Shown here one piece after another: positions 49,536 through 63,600 of a stretch of 64,000 bases of DNA. A model generated the notes under the pieces. That model did not search any database, was not told the DNA's origin, and saw nothing but the letters and a program-made list of their open reading frames with translations. Source of the stretch: Calliopsis andreniformis (Eukaryota; Arthropoda; Insecta; Hymenoptera; Andrenidae); contig NW_027480422.1 of NCBI RefSeq assembly GCF_051401765.1, positions 14,092,001-14,156,000 on the forward strand. Reading direction: 5' to 3'. Position numbers and translations under genes: made by a program. Each line of letters opens with the position of its first letter. The first letter of the stretch is position 1.

Positions 49536-51358
49536 CATCGAATAGTTAGGGCCTTAGAAGTCAATGCCAGAAGCATAAAATGCAATATAAATACAACTGT
49601 TTTTCCACTGTATAATATGAATAATTGCAACCAGTGTGAAAGTAATAGCCATTTTTACGTTGCGGGCATCGTAGACTTAACTCTGAGGCATTGCTACACC
49701 AGATCGAATACATAGGGCCTTAGAATTCAATGCCAGAAGCATAAAATACAATATAAATACAACAGTTTTTCCACTGTATAATATGAATAATTGCAAACAG
49801 TGTGGAAGTAATGGTCATTTCTACGTTCCGGGCTACCTAGGCTTCACTCTAGGGCGTTGGTCCACCAGATCCAATAGTTAGGGCCTATGAAGTCAACGCC
49901 ATAACTATAAAAAACAATATAAATACAACAGTTTCTCCATTGTATATAATGAATAATTGCAAACAGTGTGGAGGTAATGGTCATTTGTACTTTCCGGGCA
50001 ACCTAGGCTTCACTCTAGGGCGTTTCTCCACCACATCGAATAGCTACGCCCTTAGAAGTCAACGCCTGAAGGATAAAATATAATATATGTACAACAGTTT
50101 TTCCATCGTATAACAGGAATAATTGCAACCAGTGTGAAAGACATGGTCATTTCTACGTTCCGGGCAACCAAGGCTTCACTCTAGGGCGTTGCTCCACCAC
50201 ATCGAATAGCTACGCCCTTAGGAGTCAACGCCAGAGGCATAAAATACAAAATAAATACAACAGTTTTTCGATCGTATAACAAAAATAATTGGACCAGTTT
50301 TAAAGTGATGATCATTTCTACGTTCCGGGCAACCTAGGCTTCACTCTAGGGCGTTGGTCCACCAGATCCAATAGTTAGGGCCTATGAAGTCAACTCCATA
50401 ACTATAAAAAACAATATAAATACAACAGTTTCTCCATTTTATAAAATGAATAATCGCAAACAGTGTGAAGGTAATGGTCATTTCTACGTTCCGGGCAACC
50501 TAGGCTTCACCCTAGGGCGTTGTTCCACCAGAGCGAATAGTCAGGGCCTAAGAAGTCAACGCCTGAAGCACCAAACACAAAATTAATACAACAGTTTTTC
50601 CATTGTATAAAATGAATAATTGCAACCCGCATGAAAGTTATCGTCATTTCTACGTTCCGGGCAACCTAGGCTTCACCCTAGGGCGTTACTCCAGCTGATC
50701 GAATAGTTAGGGCCTAAGAAGTCAACGCCAGAAGCATAAAATACGATATATGTACAACAGTTTTACCATCGTATAAATTGAATAATCGCAAACAGTGTGA
50801 AGGTAATGGTCATTTCTACGTTCCGGGCAACCTAGGCTTCACCCTAGGGCGTTGTTCCACCAGAGCGAATAGTTAGGGCCTAAGAAGTCAACGCCTGAAG
50901 CATAAAGTACAATCAAAATCCAACAGTTTGTCCATCGTATAGCTGGAATAATTGCAACCAGAGTGAAAGGAATGGTCATTTCCAAGTTTCGGGCGACCTA
51001 GGCTCCACTCTAGGGCGTTGCTCCACCAGATGGAATAGCTTGGGCCTTAGAAGTCAATGCCAGAAGCATAAAATACAAAATAAATACAACAGTTTTACCA
51101 TCGTATAAAATGAATAATCGCAAACAGTGTGAAGGTAATGGTCATTTCCACGTTCCGGGCAACCTAGGCTTCACTCTAGGGCGTTGCTCCACCAGATCGA
51201 ATAGTTAGGGCCATAGAAGTCAACGCCCGAAGCATAAAATACAAAATAAATAGAACAGTTTTTCCATTGTATAAAACGAATAATTGAAACCAGTGTGAAA
51301 GTTATGGTCATTTCCATGTTCCGGACAACCTAGGCTTCACTACAGGGCGGTGCTCCAC
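49536..51358 (+). repeat. 11-monomer tandem duplication, second copy
   Basis: This repeats 47711-49535 at an offset of 1825 and shares the 1-base deletion near 50288. I noted about six single-base differences (for example GCCATTT against GCAATTT at 49648, GGCTACC against GGCAACC near 49833, AACAGTTTTT against AACTGTTTTT near 51258). The copy ends near 51358 where CCACCGGATCAAATAG begins. Confidence 0.87.
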
Positions 51359-54300
51359 CGGATCAAATAGTCAGGGCCTAAGAAGTCAACGCCAGAAGCA
51401 TAAAATACAATATAAATACAACAGCTTTTCCATGGTATATAATGTACATTTGCAAACAGTGTGAAAGTAACGGTCATTTCTACGTTCCGGGCAACCTAGG
51501 CTTCACTCTAGGGCTTTGGTCCACCACATCCAACAGTTAGGGCCTAAGAAGTCAACGCCAGAAGCATAAAATACAGTTTAAATACAACAGTTTTTCCTTC
51601 GTATAAAACGAATAATTGCAACCAGTATGAAAGTTATGGTCATATCTACGTTCCGGGCAATCTAGGCTTGAATCTAGGGCGTTGCACCAGCACATCGAAT
51701 AGCTACGGCCTTAGAAGTCAACGCCAGAAGCATAAAATACAATAAAAATCCAACAGTTTTCCATCGTATAACAGGAATGATTCCAAACAGTGTGAAGGTA
51801 ATGGTCATTTCTACGTACGGGGCAACCTAGGCTTCACTCGAGGGCGTTGCTCCACCAGATCGAAGAGGTAGGGCCATAGAAGTCAATGCCCGAAGCATAA
51901 AATACGTTAAAAGTATAACAGTTTTTCCATCGTATAACAGGAGTAATTGCAACAAGTGTGAAAGTGATGGTCATTTCTACGTTCCGGGCAACCTAGGCTT
52001 CACCATGGGTCGTTGCTCCACCAGACCGAATAGTTAGGGATTTAGAAGTCAACGCCAGAAGAATAAAATACAATATAAATACTACAGTTTTTCCATCGTA
52101 TAACAGGAATAATTGCAACCAGTGTGAAGGATATGGTCTTGTCTATGTTCCGGGCAACCTAGGCTTCACTCTACTGCGTTGCTTGTCCAGATCGAATAGT
52201 TAGTGCCTTAGAAGTCAACGCCCGAAGCATAAAATAGAAAATATATAGAACAGTTTTTCCATTGTATAAAACGAATAATTGCAACCACTGTGAAAGTTAT
52301 GGTCTATTCTACGTTCCGGGCAACTTAGGCTTCACTCTATGGCGTTGCTCCACCAGATCGAATAGGTAGGGCCATAGAGGTCAATGCCCGAAGAAAAGAA
52401 TACAATATAAATACAACAGCTTTTCCATCGTATAAAATGAATAATTGCAAACAGTGTGAAAGTAATGGTCATTTCTACGGCTCGGGCAACTGAGGCTTCA
52501 CTCTATGGCGTTGTTCCATCAGATCGAATAGCTACGGCCTTAGAAGTCAACGCCAGAAGCATAAAATACAATATAAATACAACAGTTTTTCCATCGTATA
52601 AAATGAATGATTGCAAACATTGTGAATGTAACGGTCATTTCTACGATCCGGGCAACCTTGGCTTCACTCTAGGGCGTTGCTCCGCCAGATCGAATAGTTA
52701 GGGCGTTAGAAGTCAACGCCAGATGCATAAAATACCATATAAATACTACAGTTTTTCCATCGTATAACAGGAATAATTGCAAACAGTGTGAAAGTGATGG
52801 TCATTTCTACGTTCCGGGCGACCTAGGCTACACTCTAGGCCGTTGCTCCACCAGATCGAATAGCTAGGCCCTTAGAAGTCAACGCCCGAAGCATAAAGTA
52901 CAAAATTAATAGAACAGTTTTTCCATTGTATAAAACGAATGATTGCAACCAGAGTGAAACTTATGGTCATTTATACGTTCCGTGCAACTCAGGCTGCACT
53001 CTAGGGCATTGCTCCACCACAGCGATTAGCTACGGCCACAGAAGTCAACGCCAGAACCATAAAATACAATATAAATACAACAGTTTTTCTATCGTATACA
53101 ATTAATGATTGCAAACATTGTGAAAGTAACGGTCATTTCTACGTCTCGGGCAACCTGGGCCTCACTCTAGGGCGATGCTCCACCAAATAGAATAGCTGGG
53201 GTCTTAGAATTCAACGCCAGAAGAATAAAATACAACATAAGTACAACAGTCTTTCCATCGTATAGAATGAATAATTACAAACAGTGTGAAAGTAATGGTC
53301 ATTTCTTTACGTTCCGGGCAATCTAGGCTTCACTCTAGGGCGTTGCTCCACCAGATCGGATAGTTAGGGCCTTGGAAGTCAACACCAGAAGCATAAAATA
53401 CAACAGAAGTACAACAGCTTTTCCATCGTATAAAACGAATAATTACAAACAGTGTGAAAGTAATGGTCATCTCTACGTTCCGGGCATTCTAGGCTTCACT
53501 CTAGGGTGTTGCTGCACCAGATCGAATACCTAGGGACTTAGAATTCAACCCCAGAAGAATAAAATACAACATAAGTACAACAGTTTTTCCATCGTATAAA
53601 ATGTATAATTGCAACCAGTGTGAAAGTTATGGTCATTTCTACGTTCCGGGCAACCTAGGCTTAACTGTAGGGCGTTGCTCCACCAGATCGCTTAGTTACG
53701 GACTTAGAATTTAACGCCAGAAGCATAAAATACCATAAAAATGCAACAGTTTTTCCATAGTGTAACAGGAATAATTGCAACCAGTGTGAAAGTACATGTC
53801 ATTTCTACGTTCTGGGCAACCTAGGCTTCACTCTAGGTCGTTGTTCCACCAGATCCAATAGTGAGGGCCTAAGAAGTCACCGCCTGAAGCACCAAATACA
53901 AAATAAATTCAACAGTTTTTCCATCGTATAAAACGGATAATTGCATCCAGTGTGAAAGTTATGGTCAGTCCTACGTTTCGTGCAACCTAGGCTTCACTCT
54001 AGGGCGTTGCTCCACCACATCGAATAACTACGGCCTTACAAGTCAACGCCAGAAGCATAAAATACAATAAAAATCCAACAGTTTTCCATCGTATAACAGG
54101 AATAGTTCCAAACAGTGTGAAGGTAATGGTCATTTCTACGCTCCCGTCAACCTAGGCTTCACTCTAGGGCGTTGCTACACCACATGGAATAGTTAGGGCC
54201 ATAAAAGTCAACGCCAGAAGCATAAAATACAATATAAATACAACAGTTTTTCCATCGTATAACGGGAATAATTGCAACCAGTGTGAAAGTGGTGGTCATT

Positions 54301-57084
54301 TCCACGTTCCGGGCCACCTAGGCTTCACTCTAGGGCGTTGATCCACCAGATCCAATAGTTAGGGCCTAAGAAGTAAACGCCAGAAGCACCAAATACAAAA
54401 TAAATACAACCGTTTTTCCATCGTATAAAACGAATAATTGCAACCAGTGTGAAAGTAATGGTCATATCTACGTTCCGGGCAATCTAGGCTTGAATCTAGG
54501 GCGTTGCTCCACCATATCGAAGAGGTAGGGCCATAGAAGTCAATGCCCGAAGCATAAAATACGTTAAAGATATAACAGTATTTCCATCGTATAACAGGAG
54601 TAATTGCCACCAGTATGAAAGTTATGGTCATTTCAACGTACGGGGCAACCTAGGCTTCGCTCGAGGGCGTTGCTCCACCAGATCGAAGAGGTAGGGCCAT
54701 AGAAGTCAATGCCCGAAGCATAAAATACGTTAAAGATATAACAGTTTTTCCATCGTATAAAACGAATAATTGCAACTAGTGTGAAAGTAATGGTCATATC
54801 TACGTTCCGCGCAATCTAGGCTTGAATCTAGGGCGTTGCTCCACCAGCTCGAAGAGGTAGGGCCATAGATGTCAATGCCCGATGCATAAAATACGATAAA
54901 AGTATAACAGTTTTTCCATCGTATAACAGGAGTAATTGCAACAAGTGTGAAAGTCATGGTCATTTCTACGTTGCGGGCAACATAGGCTTCACTCTTCGAC
55001 GTAGGCCCACGAGATCGAATAGCTAGGAACTTAGAAGTCAACCCCAGAATCATAAAATACAATAAAAATACAACACCTTTTCCATCGAATAGCATGAATA
55101 ATTGCAACCACTGTGAAAGTAATGGACATTTCTACGTTTCAGGCAACCTAGGCTCCACTCTAGGGCGTTGCTCCACCAAATCGAATAGCTAGGGCCTTAG
55201 AAGTCAACGCCCGAAGCATAAAATACAAAATAAATACAACAGTTTTTCCATCGTATAAAACGAATAATTGAATCCAGTGTGAAAGTAATGGCCACCTCTA
55301 CGTTCCGGGCAACCTAGGCTTCACCCTAGGGCGTTGCTCTACCAGATCGAATAGTTAGGGCTTAAGAAGTCAACGCCAGAAGCATAAAATACGATATATG
55401 TACAACAGTTTTTCCATCGTATAACAGGAATAATTGCAAACAGTGTGAAAGTGATGGTCATTTCTACGTTCCTGGCAACCTACGCTTAAGTCTAGCGCGT
55501 TGGTCCACCAGATCCAATAGTTAGGGCCTTAGAAGTCAACGCCCGAAGCATAAAATACAAAATTAATAGTACAGCTTTTCAATTGTATAAAATGAATAAT
55601 TGCAACCAGTGTGAAAGTTATGGTCATTTCTACGGTCCGTGCAACCTAGGTTTCGCTCCAGGGCGTTGCTCCACCACATCTAATAGTTAGGGCCTTAGAA
55701 GTCAACGCCAGAAGCATAAAATACAGTTTAAATACAACAGTTTTTCCATCGTATAAAACGAATAATTGCAACCAGTGTGAAAGTAATGGTCATATCTACG
55801 TTGCGGGCAATCTAGGCTTGACTCTAGGGCGTTGCTCCACCAGATCGAAGAGGTAGGGCCATAGAGGTCAACGCCCGAAACATAAAATTCGATAAAGATA
55901 TAACAGTTTTTCCATCGTATAAAATGAGTAATTACAACAAGTGTGAAGGTAATGGTCATTTCTGCGTTCCGGGCAACCTACTCTTGACTCTAGGGCGTTG
56001 CTCCACCAGATCGAATAGTTAGGGCCTTAGAAGTCAACGCCCGAAGCATAAAATACAATATAAATACAACAGTTTTTCCATCGTATAACAGGAGTAATTG
56101 GAAACAGTGTGAAAGTTATGGCCATTTCTACGTTTCGTGCAACATAGGCTTCACTCTAGGACGTTGCTCCGCCACATCGAATAGCTACGGCCTTAGAAGT
56201 CAACGCCAGAAGCATAAAATACAATAAAAATCCAACAGTTTCTCCATCGTATAACAGGAATAATTGCAACCAGTGTGAAAGTACAAGTCATTTCTACGTT
56301 CCGGGCAACCTAGGATTCGCTCTAGGGCGATGCTCCATCAGATCGAATAGCCGGGGACTTAGAAGTCAACGCCAGGAGCATTGAATACAATAAAAATACA
56401 ACAGTTTTTCCATCGTATAGCAGGAATAATTGCAACCAGGATGAAAGCTATGGTCATTTCTGCGTTCCGGTCAACCTAGGCTTCACTCTAGGGCGTTGCT
56501 CCACCACATCGAATAGTTAGGGCCTTAAAAGTGAATGCCAGAAGAATAAAATACAATATCAGTACAACAGTTTTTCCATCGTATAAAATGAATAATTGCA
56601 AGCAGTGTGACAGTAATGGTCACTTCTACGTTCCGGGCAACCTAGGCATCACTCTATGGCGTTGGTCCACCAGATCCAATAGTTGGTGCCTAAGAAGTCA
56701 ACGCGAGAAGCACCAAATACAAAATTAATACAACAGTTTTTCCATCGTAAAAAACGAATAATTGCAACCAGTGTGAACGTAATGGTCATTTCTACGGCCC
56801 GGGCAACTTAGGCTTCACTCTATGGCGTTGTTCCACCAGATCGAATAGCTACGGCCTTAGAAGTCAACGCCGGAAGCATGGAATACAATAAAAATGCAAC
56901 AGTTTTTCCATCGTATGACAGGAATAATTGCAAACAGTGTGAAGGTAATGGTCATTTCTACGCTCCGGTAAACCTAGGCTTCACTCTAGGGCGTTGCTCC
57001 ACCACATCCAATAGTTAGGGCCTTAAAAGTCAATGCCAGATGAATAAAATACAATATAAATACAACAGTTTTTCCATTATAATG
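51359..57084 (+). repeat. Diverged satellite segment, about 34 monomers
   Basis: This is among the most varied parts of the window. 52929-53504 reappears at 57085-57660. The word CATTTCTTTACG, with 2 extra bases, is at 53301-53312. Single-base deletions in the T tract (CAGTTTTCC) occur near 51751 and 54076. A monomer type with CGAAGAGGTAGGGCC recurs near 51853, 54519, 54683, 54850 and 55857. No genes or mobile elements are seen. Confidence 0.8.
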
Positions 57085-57660
57085 TATAAAACGAATTATT
57101 GCAACCAGAGTGAAACTTATGGTCATTTATACGTTCCGTGCAACACAGGCTGCACTCTAGGGCATTGCTCCACCACAGCGATTAGCTACGGCCACAGAAG
57201 TCAACGCCAGAACCATAAAATACAATATAAATACAACAGTTTTTCTATCGTATACAATTAATGATTGCAAACATTGTGAAAGTAACGGTCATTTCTACGT
57301 TCCGGGCAACCTGGGCCTCACTCTAGGGCGATGCTCCACCAAATAGAATAGCTGGGGTCTTAGAATTCAACGCCAGAAGAATAAAATACAACATAAGTAC
57401 AACAGTTTTTCCATCGTATAGAATGAATAATTACAAACAGTGTGAAAGTAATGGCCATCTCTTTACGTTCCGGGCAATCTAGGCTTCACTCTAGGGCGTT
57501 GCTCCACCAGATCGGATAGTTAGGGCCTTGGAAGTCAACACCAGAAGCATAAAATACAACAGAAGTACAACAGCTTTTCCATCGTATAAAACGAATAATT
57601 ACAAACAGTGTGAAAGTAATGGTCATTTCTACGTTCCGGGCATTCTAGGCTTCACTCTAG
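57085..57660 (+). repeat. Shared block with 52929-53504
   Basis: Three and a half monomers match at an offset of 4156 (25 monomers plus 6 inserted bases). Shared rare features are GAAACTTATGG, CCACAGCGATTAGC and the 2-base insertion CTTTACG (57461, against 53305). A 5-base insertion, ATAAT, lies just upstream at about 57079-57083. Confidence 0.8.
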
Positions 57661-60600
57661 GGCGCTGCTCCACCAGATCGAAAAGTTAGGGCCTTGGAAG
57701 TCAACACCAGAAGCATAAAATACAACAGAAGTACAACAGCTTTTCCATCGTATAAAACGAATAATTACAAACAGTGTGAAAGTAATGGTCATTTCTACGT
57801 ACCGGGCAACCTAGGCTTAACTGTAGGGCGTTGCTCCACCAGATCTCTTAGTTACGGACTTAGAATTTAACGCCAGAAGCATAAAATACCATAAAAATGC
57901 AACAGTTTTTCCATCGTATAACAGGAATAATTGCAACCAGTGTGAATGTACTGGTCATTTCTATGTTCCGTGTAACCTAGGCTTCACTGTAGGGCGTTGC
58001 TCCACCAGATCGAATAGCTAGGGACTTAGAATTCAAACCCAGAAGAATAAAATACAACATAAGTACAACAGTTTTTCCATCGTATAAAATGTATAATTGC
58101 AACCAGTGTGAAAGTTATGATCAGTTCTACGTTCCGGGCAACCTAGGATTAACTGTAGGGCGTTGCTCCACCAGATCGCTTAGTTACGGACTTAGAATTT
58201 AACGCCAGAAGCATAAAATACCATAAAAATGAAACAGTTTTTCCATCGTATAAGATGAATAACTGCAACCAGTGTGAAAGTACTGGACATTTCTACGTTC
58301 CGGGCAACCTAGGCTTCACTCTTGGGCGTCATTCCACCAGATCGAATAGTTAGGGCCTAAGAAGTCAACGCCAGAAGCATAAACGGCAATATAAATACAA
58401 CAGTTAGTCCCTTATATAACAGGAATTATTGCAACCAGTGTGAAAGGTATGGTCATTTCTACGTTCCGGGCAACCTAAGCTTCACTCTAGGGCATTGCTC
58501 CACCACATCGAATAGCTACGGCCTTAGAAGTCAACGCTATGGCTATAAAATACATTATAAATACAACAGTTTTTCCATTGTATAAAATGAATAATTGCAA
58601 ACAGTGTGGCAGTACTGGTTATTTCTACGTTCCGGACAACCTAGGCTTCACGCTATGGCGTTGCTCCACCACATCGAATAGCTACGGCGTTAGGAGTCAA
58701 CGCCAGAGGCATAACATACAATATAAGTACAACAGTTTTTCCATCGTATAAGACGAATAATTGCTATCAGTATGAAAGTTATGGTCATTTCTACGTTCCG
58801 GGCAACCTAGGCTTCACCCTAGGCGTTGCTCCACCAGATCCAATAGTTAGGGCCTAAGAAGTCAACGCCAGAAGCATAAAGTACAATAAAAATCCAACAG
58901 TGTGTCCATCGTATAACAGGAATAATAGCAACAAGCCAGAAGGTAATGGTCATTTCTACGTTCCGGGCAATCTAGGCTCCTCTCTAGGGCGTTGCTCCAC
59001 CAGATCGAATAGTTAGCGCCTAAGAAATCAACGCCAGAAGCATAAAATACAATAGAAATACACCAGTTTTTCCATCGTATAACAGGAATAATTGCAACCT
59101 GTGTGAAATATATGGTCATTTCTACGACACGGGCAACTTAGGCTTCACTCTAGGGCGTCGTTCCACCAGATCGAATAGTTAGCGCCTAAGAAGTCTACGC
59201 CAGAAGCATAAAATACAATACAAATACAACAGCTTTTCCATCGTATAACAGGAATAATTGCAACCAGTGTGAAAGGTATGGTCATTTCTACGTTCCGGGC
59301 AACCTATGCTTCACTCTAGGGCGCTGCTCCACCACATCGAATAGCTGCGGCCTTAGAAGTCAGCGCCATAACTATAAAAAACAATATAAATACAACAGTT
59401 TTACAATTGTATAAAATGAATAATTGCAAACAGTGTAGAGGTAATGGTCATTTCTACTTTCCGTGCAACCTAGGCTTCACTCTAGGGCGTATCTCCACCA
59501 CATCGAATAGCTACGGCCTTAGAAGTCAACGTCTGATGCATAAAATATAATATAAATACAACAGTTTTTCCTTCGTATAACAGGAATAATTGCAACCAGT
59601 GTGAAAGTGATGGTCATTTCTACATTCCGGGCAACCTAGGCTTCACTCTAGGGCGTCGTTCCACCAGATCGAATAGTTAGCGTCTAAGAAGTCAACGCCA
59701 GAAGCATAAAATACAAAATAGATACAACAGTTTCTCCATCGTATAACAGGAATAATTGCAACCAGTGTGAAAGTGATGGTCATTTCTACGTACCGGGCAA
59801 CTTAGGCTTCACTCTAGGGCATTGCTCCACCCCATCGAATAGCTACGGCCTTAGAAGTGAACGCCATAACTATAAAATACATTATAAATACAACAGTTTT
59901 TCCATTGTATAAAATGGATAATTGCAAACAGTGTGGATGTAATGGTTATTTCTACGTTCCGGGCAACCTTAGCTTCACGCTAGGGCGTTGCTCCACCAGA
60001 TCGGATAGTTAGGGCCTCGGAAGTCAACACCAGAAGCATAAAATACAACAGAAGTACAACAGCTTTTCCATCGTATAAAACGAATAATTACAAACAGTGT
60101 GAAAGTAATGGTCATTTCTACGTTCCGGGCATTCTAGGCTTCACTCTAGGGTGTTGCTGCACCAGATCGAATAGCTAGGGACTTAGAATTCAACCCCAGA
60201 AGAATAAAATACAACATAAATACAACAGTTTTTCCATCGTATAAAATGTATAATTGCAACCAGTGTGAAAGTTATGGTCATTTCTACGTTCCGGGCAACC
60301 TAGCTTAACTGTAGGGCGTTGCTCCACCAGATCGCTTAGTTACGGACTTAGAATTTAACGCCAGAAGCATAAAATACCATAAAAATGCAACAGCTTTTCC
60401 ATCGTATGACAGGAATAATTGCAACCAGTGTGAAAGTACTGGTCATTTCTATGTTCCGTATAACCTAGGCTTCACTCTAGGGTGTTGCTCCACCAGATCG
60501 AATAGCTAGGGACATAGAATTCAACCCCAGAAGAATAAAATACAACATAAGTACAACAGTTTTTCCATCGTATAGAATGAATAATTACAAACAGTGTGAA

Positions 60601-63600
60601 AGTAATGGTCATTTCTACGTTCCGGGCAATCTAGGCTTCACTCTAGGGCGTTGCTCCACCAGATCGAATAGTTAGGGCCTTGGAAGTCAACACCAGAAGC
60701 ATAAAATACAACAGAAGTACAACAGTTTTTCCATCGTATAAAATGTATAATTGCAACCAGTGTGAAAGTTATGATCATTTCTACGTTCCGGGCAACCTAG
60801 GATTAACTGTAGGGCGTTGCTCCACCAGATCGCTTAGTTACGGACTTAGAATTTAACGCCAGAAGCATAAAATACGATAAAAATGAAACAGTTTTTCCAT
60901 CGTATAAGATGAATAACTGCAACCAGTGTGAAAGTACTGGACATTTCTACGTTCCGGGCAACCTAGGCTTCACTCTAGGGCGTTTCTCCACCACATCGAA
61001 TAGCTACGGCCCTAGAAGTCAACGCCTGAAGCATAAAATATAATATAAATACAACAGTTTTTCCATCGTATAACAAGAATAATTGCAACCAGTGTGAAAG
61101 TGATGGTCATTTCTACATTCCGGGCAACCTAGCTCCACTCTAGGGCGTTGCTCGACCAGATCGAATGGTTAGGCCCTAAGAAGTCAACGCCAGAAGCATA
61201 AAACACAATATAAATACAACAGTTTTTCCCTTGTATAACATGAATAATTGCAACCACTGTGATAGCTATGGTCATTTCTACGTTCCGGGCAACCTAGGCT
61301 TCACTCTAGGGCGTTGCTCCACCACATCGAATAGTTAGGTCCTTAGAAGTCAATGCCAGAAGCATAAAATGCAATATAAATACAACAGTTTTTCCACTGC
61401 ATAATATGAATAATTGCTAACAGTGTGGAAGTAATGGTCATTCCTACGTTCCGGGCAACCTAGGCTTCACGCTAGGGCGTTGCTCCACCACATCGAATAG
61501 CTACGGCCTTAGGAGTCAACGCCAGAGGCATAACATACAATATAAGTACAACAGTTTTTCCATCGTATAAAACGAATAGTTGCAATCAGTTTGAAGGCTA
61601 TGGTCATTTCTACGTTCCGGGCAACCTAGGCTTCACTCTAGGGCGTCGTCCCACCAGATCGAATAGTTAGGTCCTTAGAAGTCAATGCCAGAAGCATAAA
61701 ATGCAATATAAATACAACAGTTTTTCCACTGTATAATATGAATAATTGCAAACAGTGTGGAAGTAATGGTCATTTCTACGTTCCGGGCAACCTAGGCTTC
61801 ACTCTAGGGCGCTGCTCAACCACATCGAATAGCTACGCCCCTAGAAGACAACGCCATAACTATAAAATACAATATAAATACAACAGCTTTTCCATCATAT
61901 ATGACGTATATTTGGAAACAGTGTGAAAGTAAAGGTCATTTATACGTTCCGGGCAACCTAGGCTTCACTCTCGTGCGTTGCTCCACCAGATCCAATAGTT
62001 AGGGCCTTAGAAGTCAACGCCAGAAGCATAAAATACAATATAATTACAACAGTTTTTCAATCGTATAACAGGAATAATTGCAAACAGTGTGAAAGACATG
62101 GTCATTTCTACGTTGCGGGCATCCTAGGCTTCACTCTAGGGCATTGCTCCACCACATCGAATAGTTACGGCCTTAGAAGTCAACGCCTGAAGCATAAAAT
62201 ACAATAGAAATACAACAGTTTTTCCATCGTATAACAGGAATAATTGCAAACAGTGTGGAAGTAATGGTTATTCCTACGTTCCGGGCAACCTAGGCTTCAC
62301 GCTAGGTCGTTGCTGCACCACATCGAATAGCTACGGCCTTAGGTGTCAACGCCAGAGGCATAACATACAATATAAGTACAACAGTTTCTCCATCGTATAA
62401 AACGAATAGTTGCAATCAGTTTGAAGGTTTTGGTCATTTCTACGTTCCGGGCAACCTAGGCTTCACCCTAGGCGTTGCTCCACCAGATCCAATAGTTAGG
62501 GCCTAAGAAGTCAACGCCAGAAGCATAAAGTACAATAAAAATCCAACAGTTTGTCCATCGTATAACAGGAACAATTGCAACCAGTGTGAAAGTAATGGTC
62601 ATTTCTACGTTCCGGGCAACCTAGGCTTCACTCTAGGGCATTGCTCCACCACATCGAATAGCTACGGCCTTAGAAGTCAACGCCATAACTATAAAATACA
62701 TTATAAATACAACAGTTTTTCCATTGTATAAAATGAATAATTGCAAACAGGGTGGGAGTAATGGTTATTTCTACGTTCCGGGCAACCTAGGCTTCACGCT
62801 AGGGCGTTGCTCCACCACATCGAATAGCTACGGCGTTAGGAGTCAACGCCAGAGGCATAACATACAATATATGTACAACAGCTTTTCCATCGTATAAAAC
62901 GAATAATTGCAATCAGTATGAAGGTTATGGTCATTTCTATGTTCCGGGCAAACTAGGCTTCACCCTAGGCGTTGCTCCACCAGATCCAACAGTTAGGGCC
63001 TAAGAAGTCAGCGCCAGAAGCATAAAGTACAATAAAAATCCAACAGTTTGTCCATCGTATAACAGGAATAATTGCAACAAGCCAGAAGGTAATGGTCATT
63101 TCTACGTTCCGGGCAATCTAGGCTTCTCTCTAGGGCGTTGCTCCACCAGATCTAGTAGTTAGCGCCTAAGAAATCAACGCCAGAATCATAAAATACAATA
63201 GAAATACAACAGCTTTCCATCGTATAACAGGAATAATTGCAACCAGTGTGAAATATATGGTCATTTCTACGACACGGGCAACATAGGCTTCACTCTAGGG
63301 CGTCGTTCCACCAGATCGAATAGTTAGGACCTAAGAAGTCTACGCCAGAAGCATAAAATACAATACAGCTACAACAGCTTTTCCATCGTATAACGGGAAT
63401 ACTTGCAACCAGTGTGAAAGGTATGGTCATTTCTACGTGCCGGGCAACCTAGGCTTCACTCTAGGGCGTTGCTCCAACACATCGAATAGCTGCGGCCTTA
63501 GAAGTCAACGCCAGAAGCATAAAATACAATATAAATACAACAGTTTTTCAATCGTATAGCAGGAATAATTGCAAACAGTGTGAAAGGTATGGTCATCTCT

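Noticed and set aside
57079..57083. ATAAT insertion as a transposon footprint or target-site duplication
   Set aside because: It is only five bases in an AT-rich tract, with no element or inverted ends beside it, so slippage is simpler.
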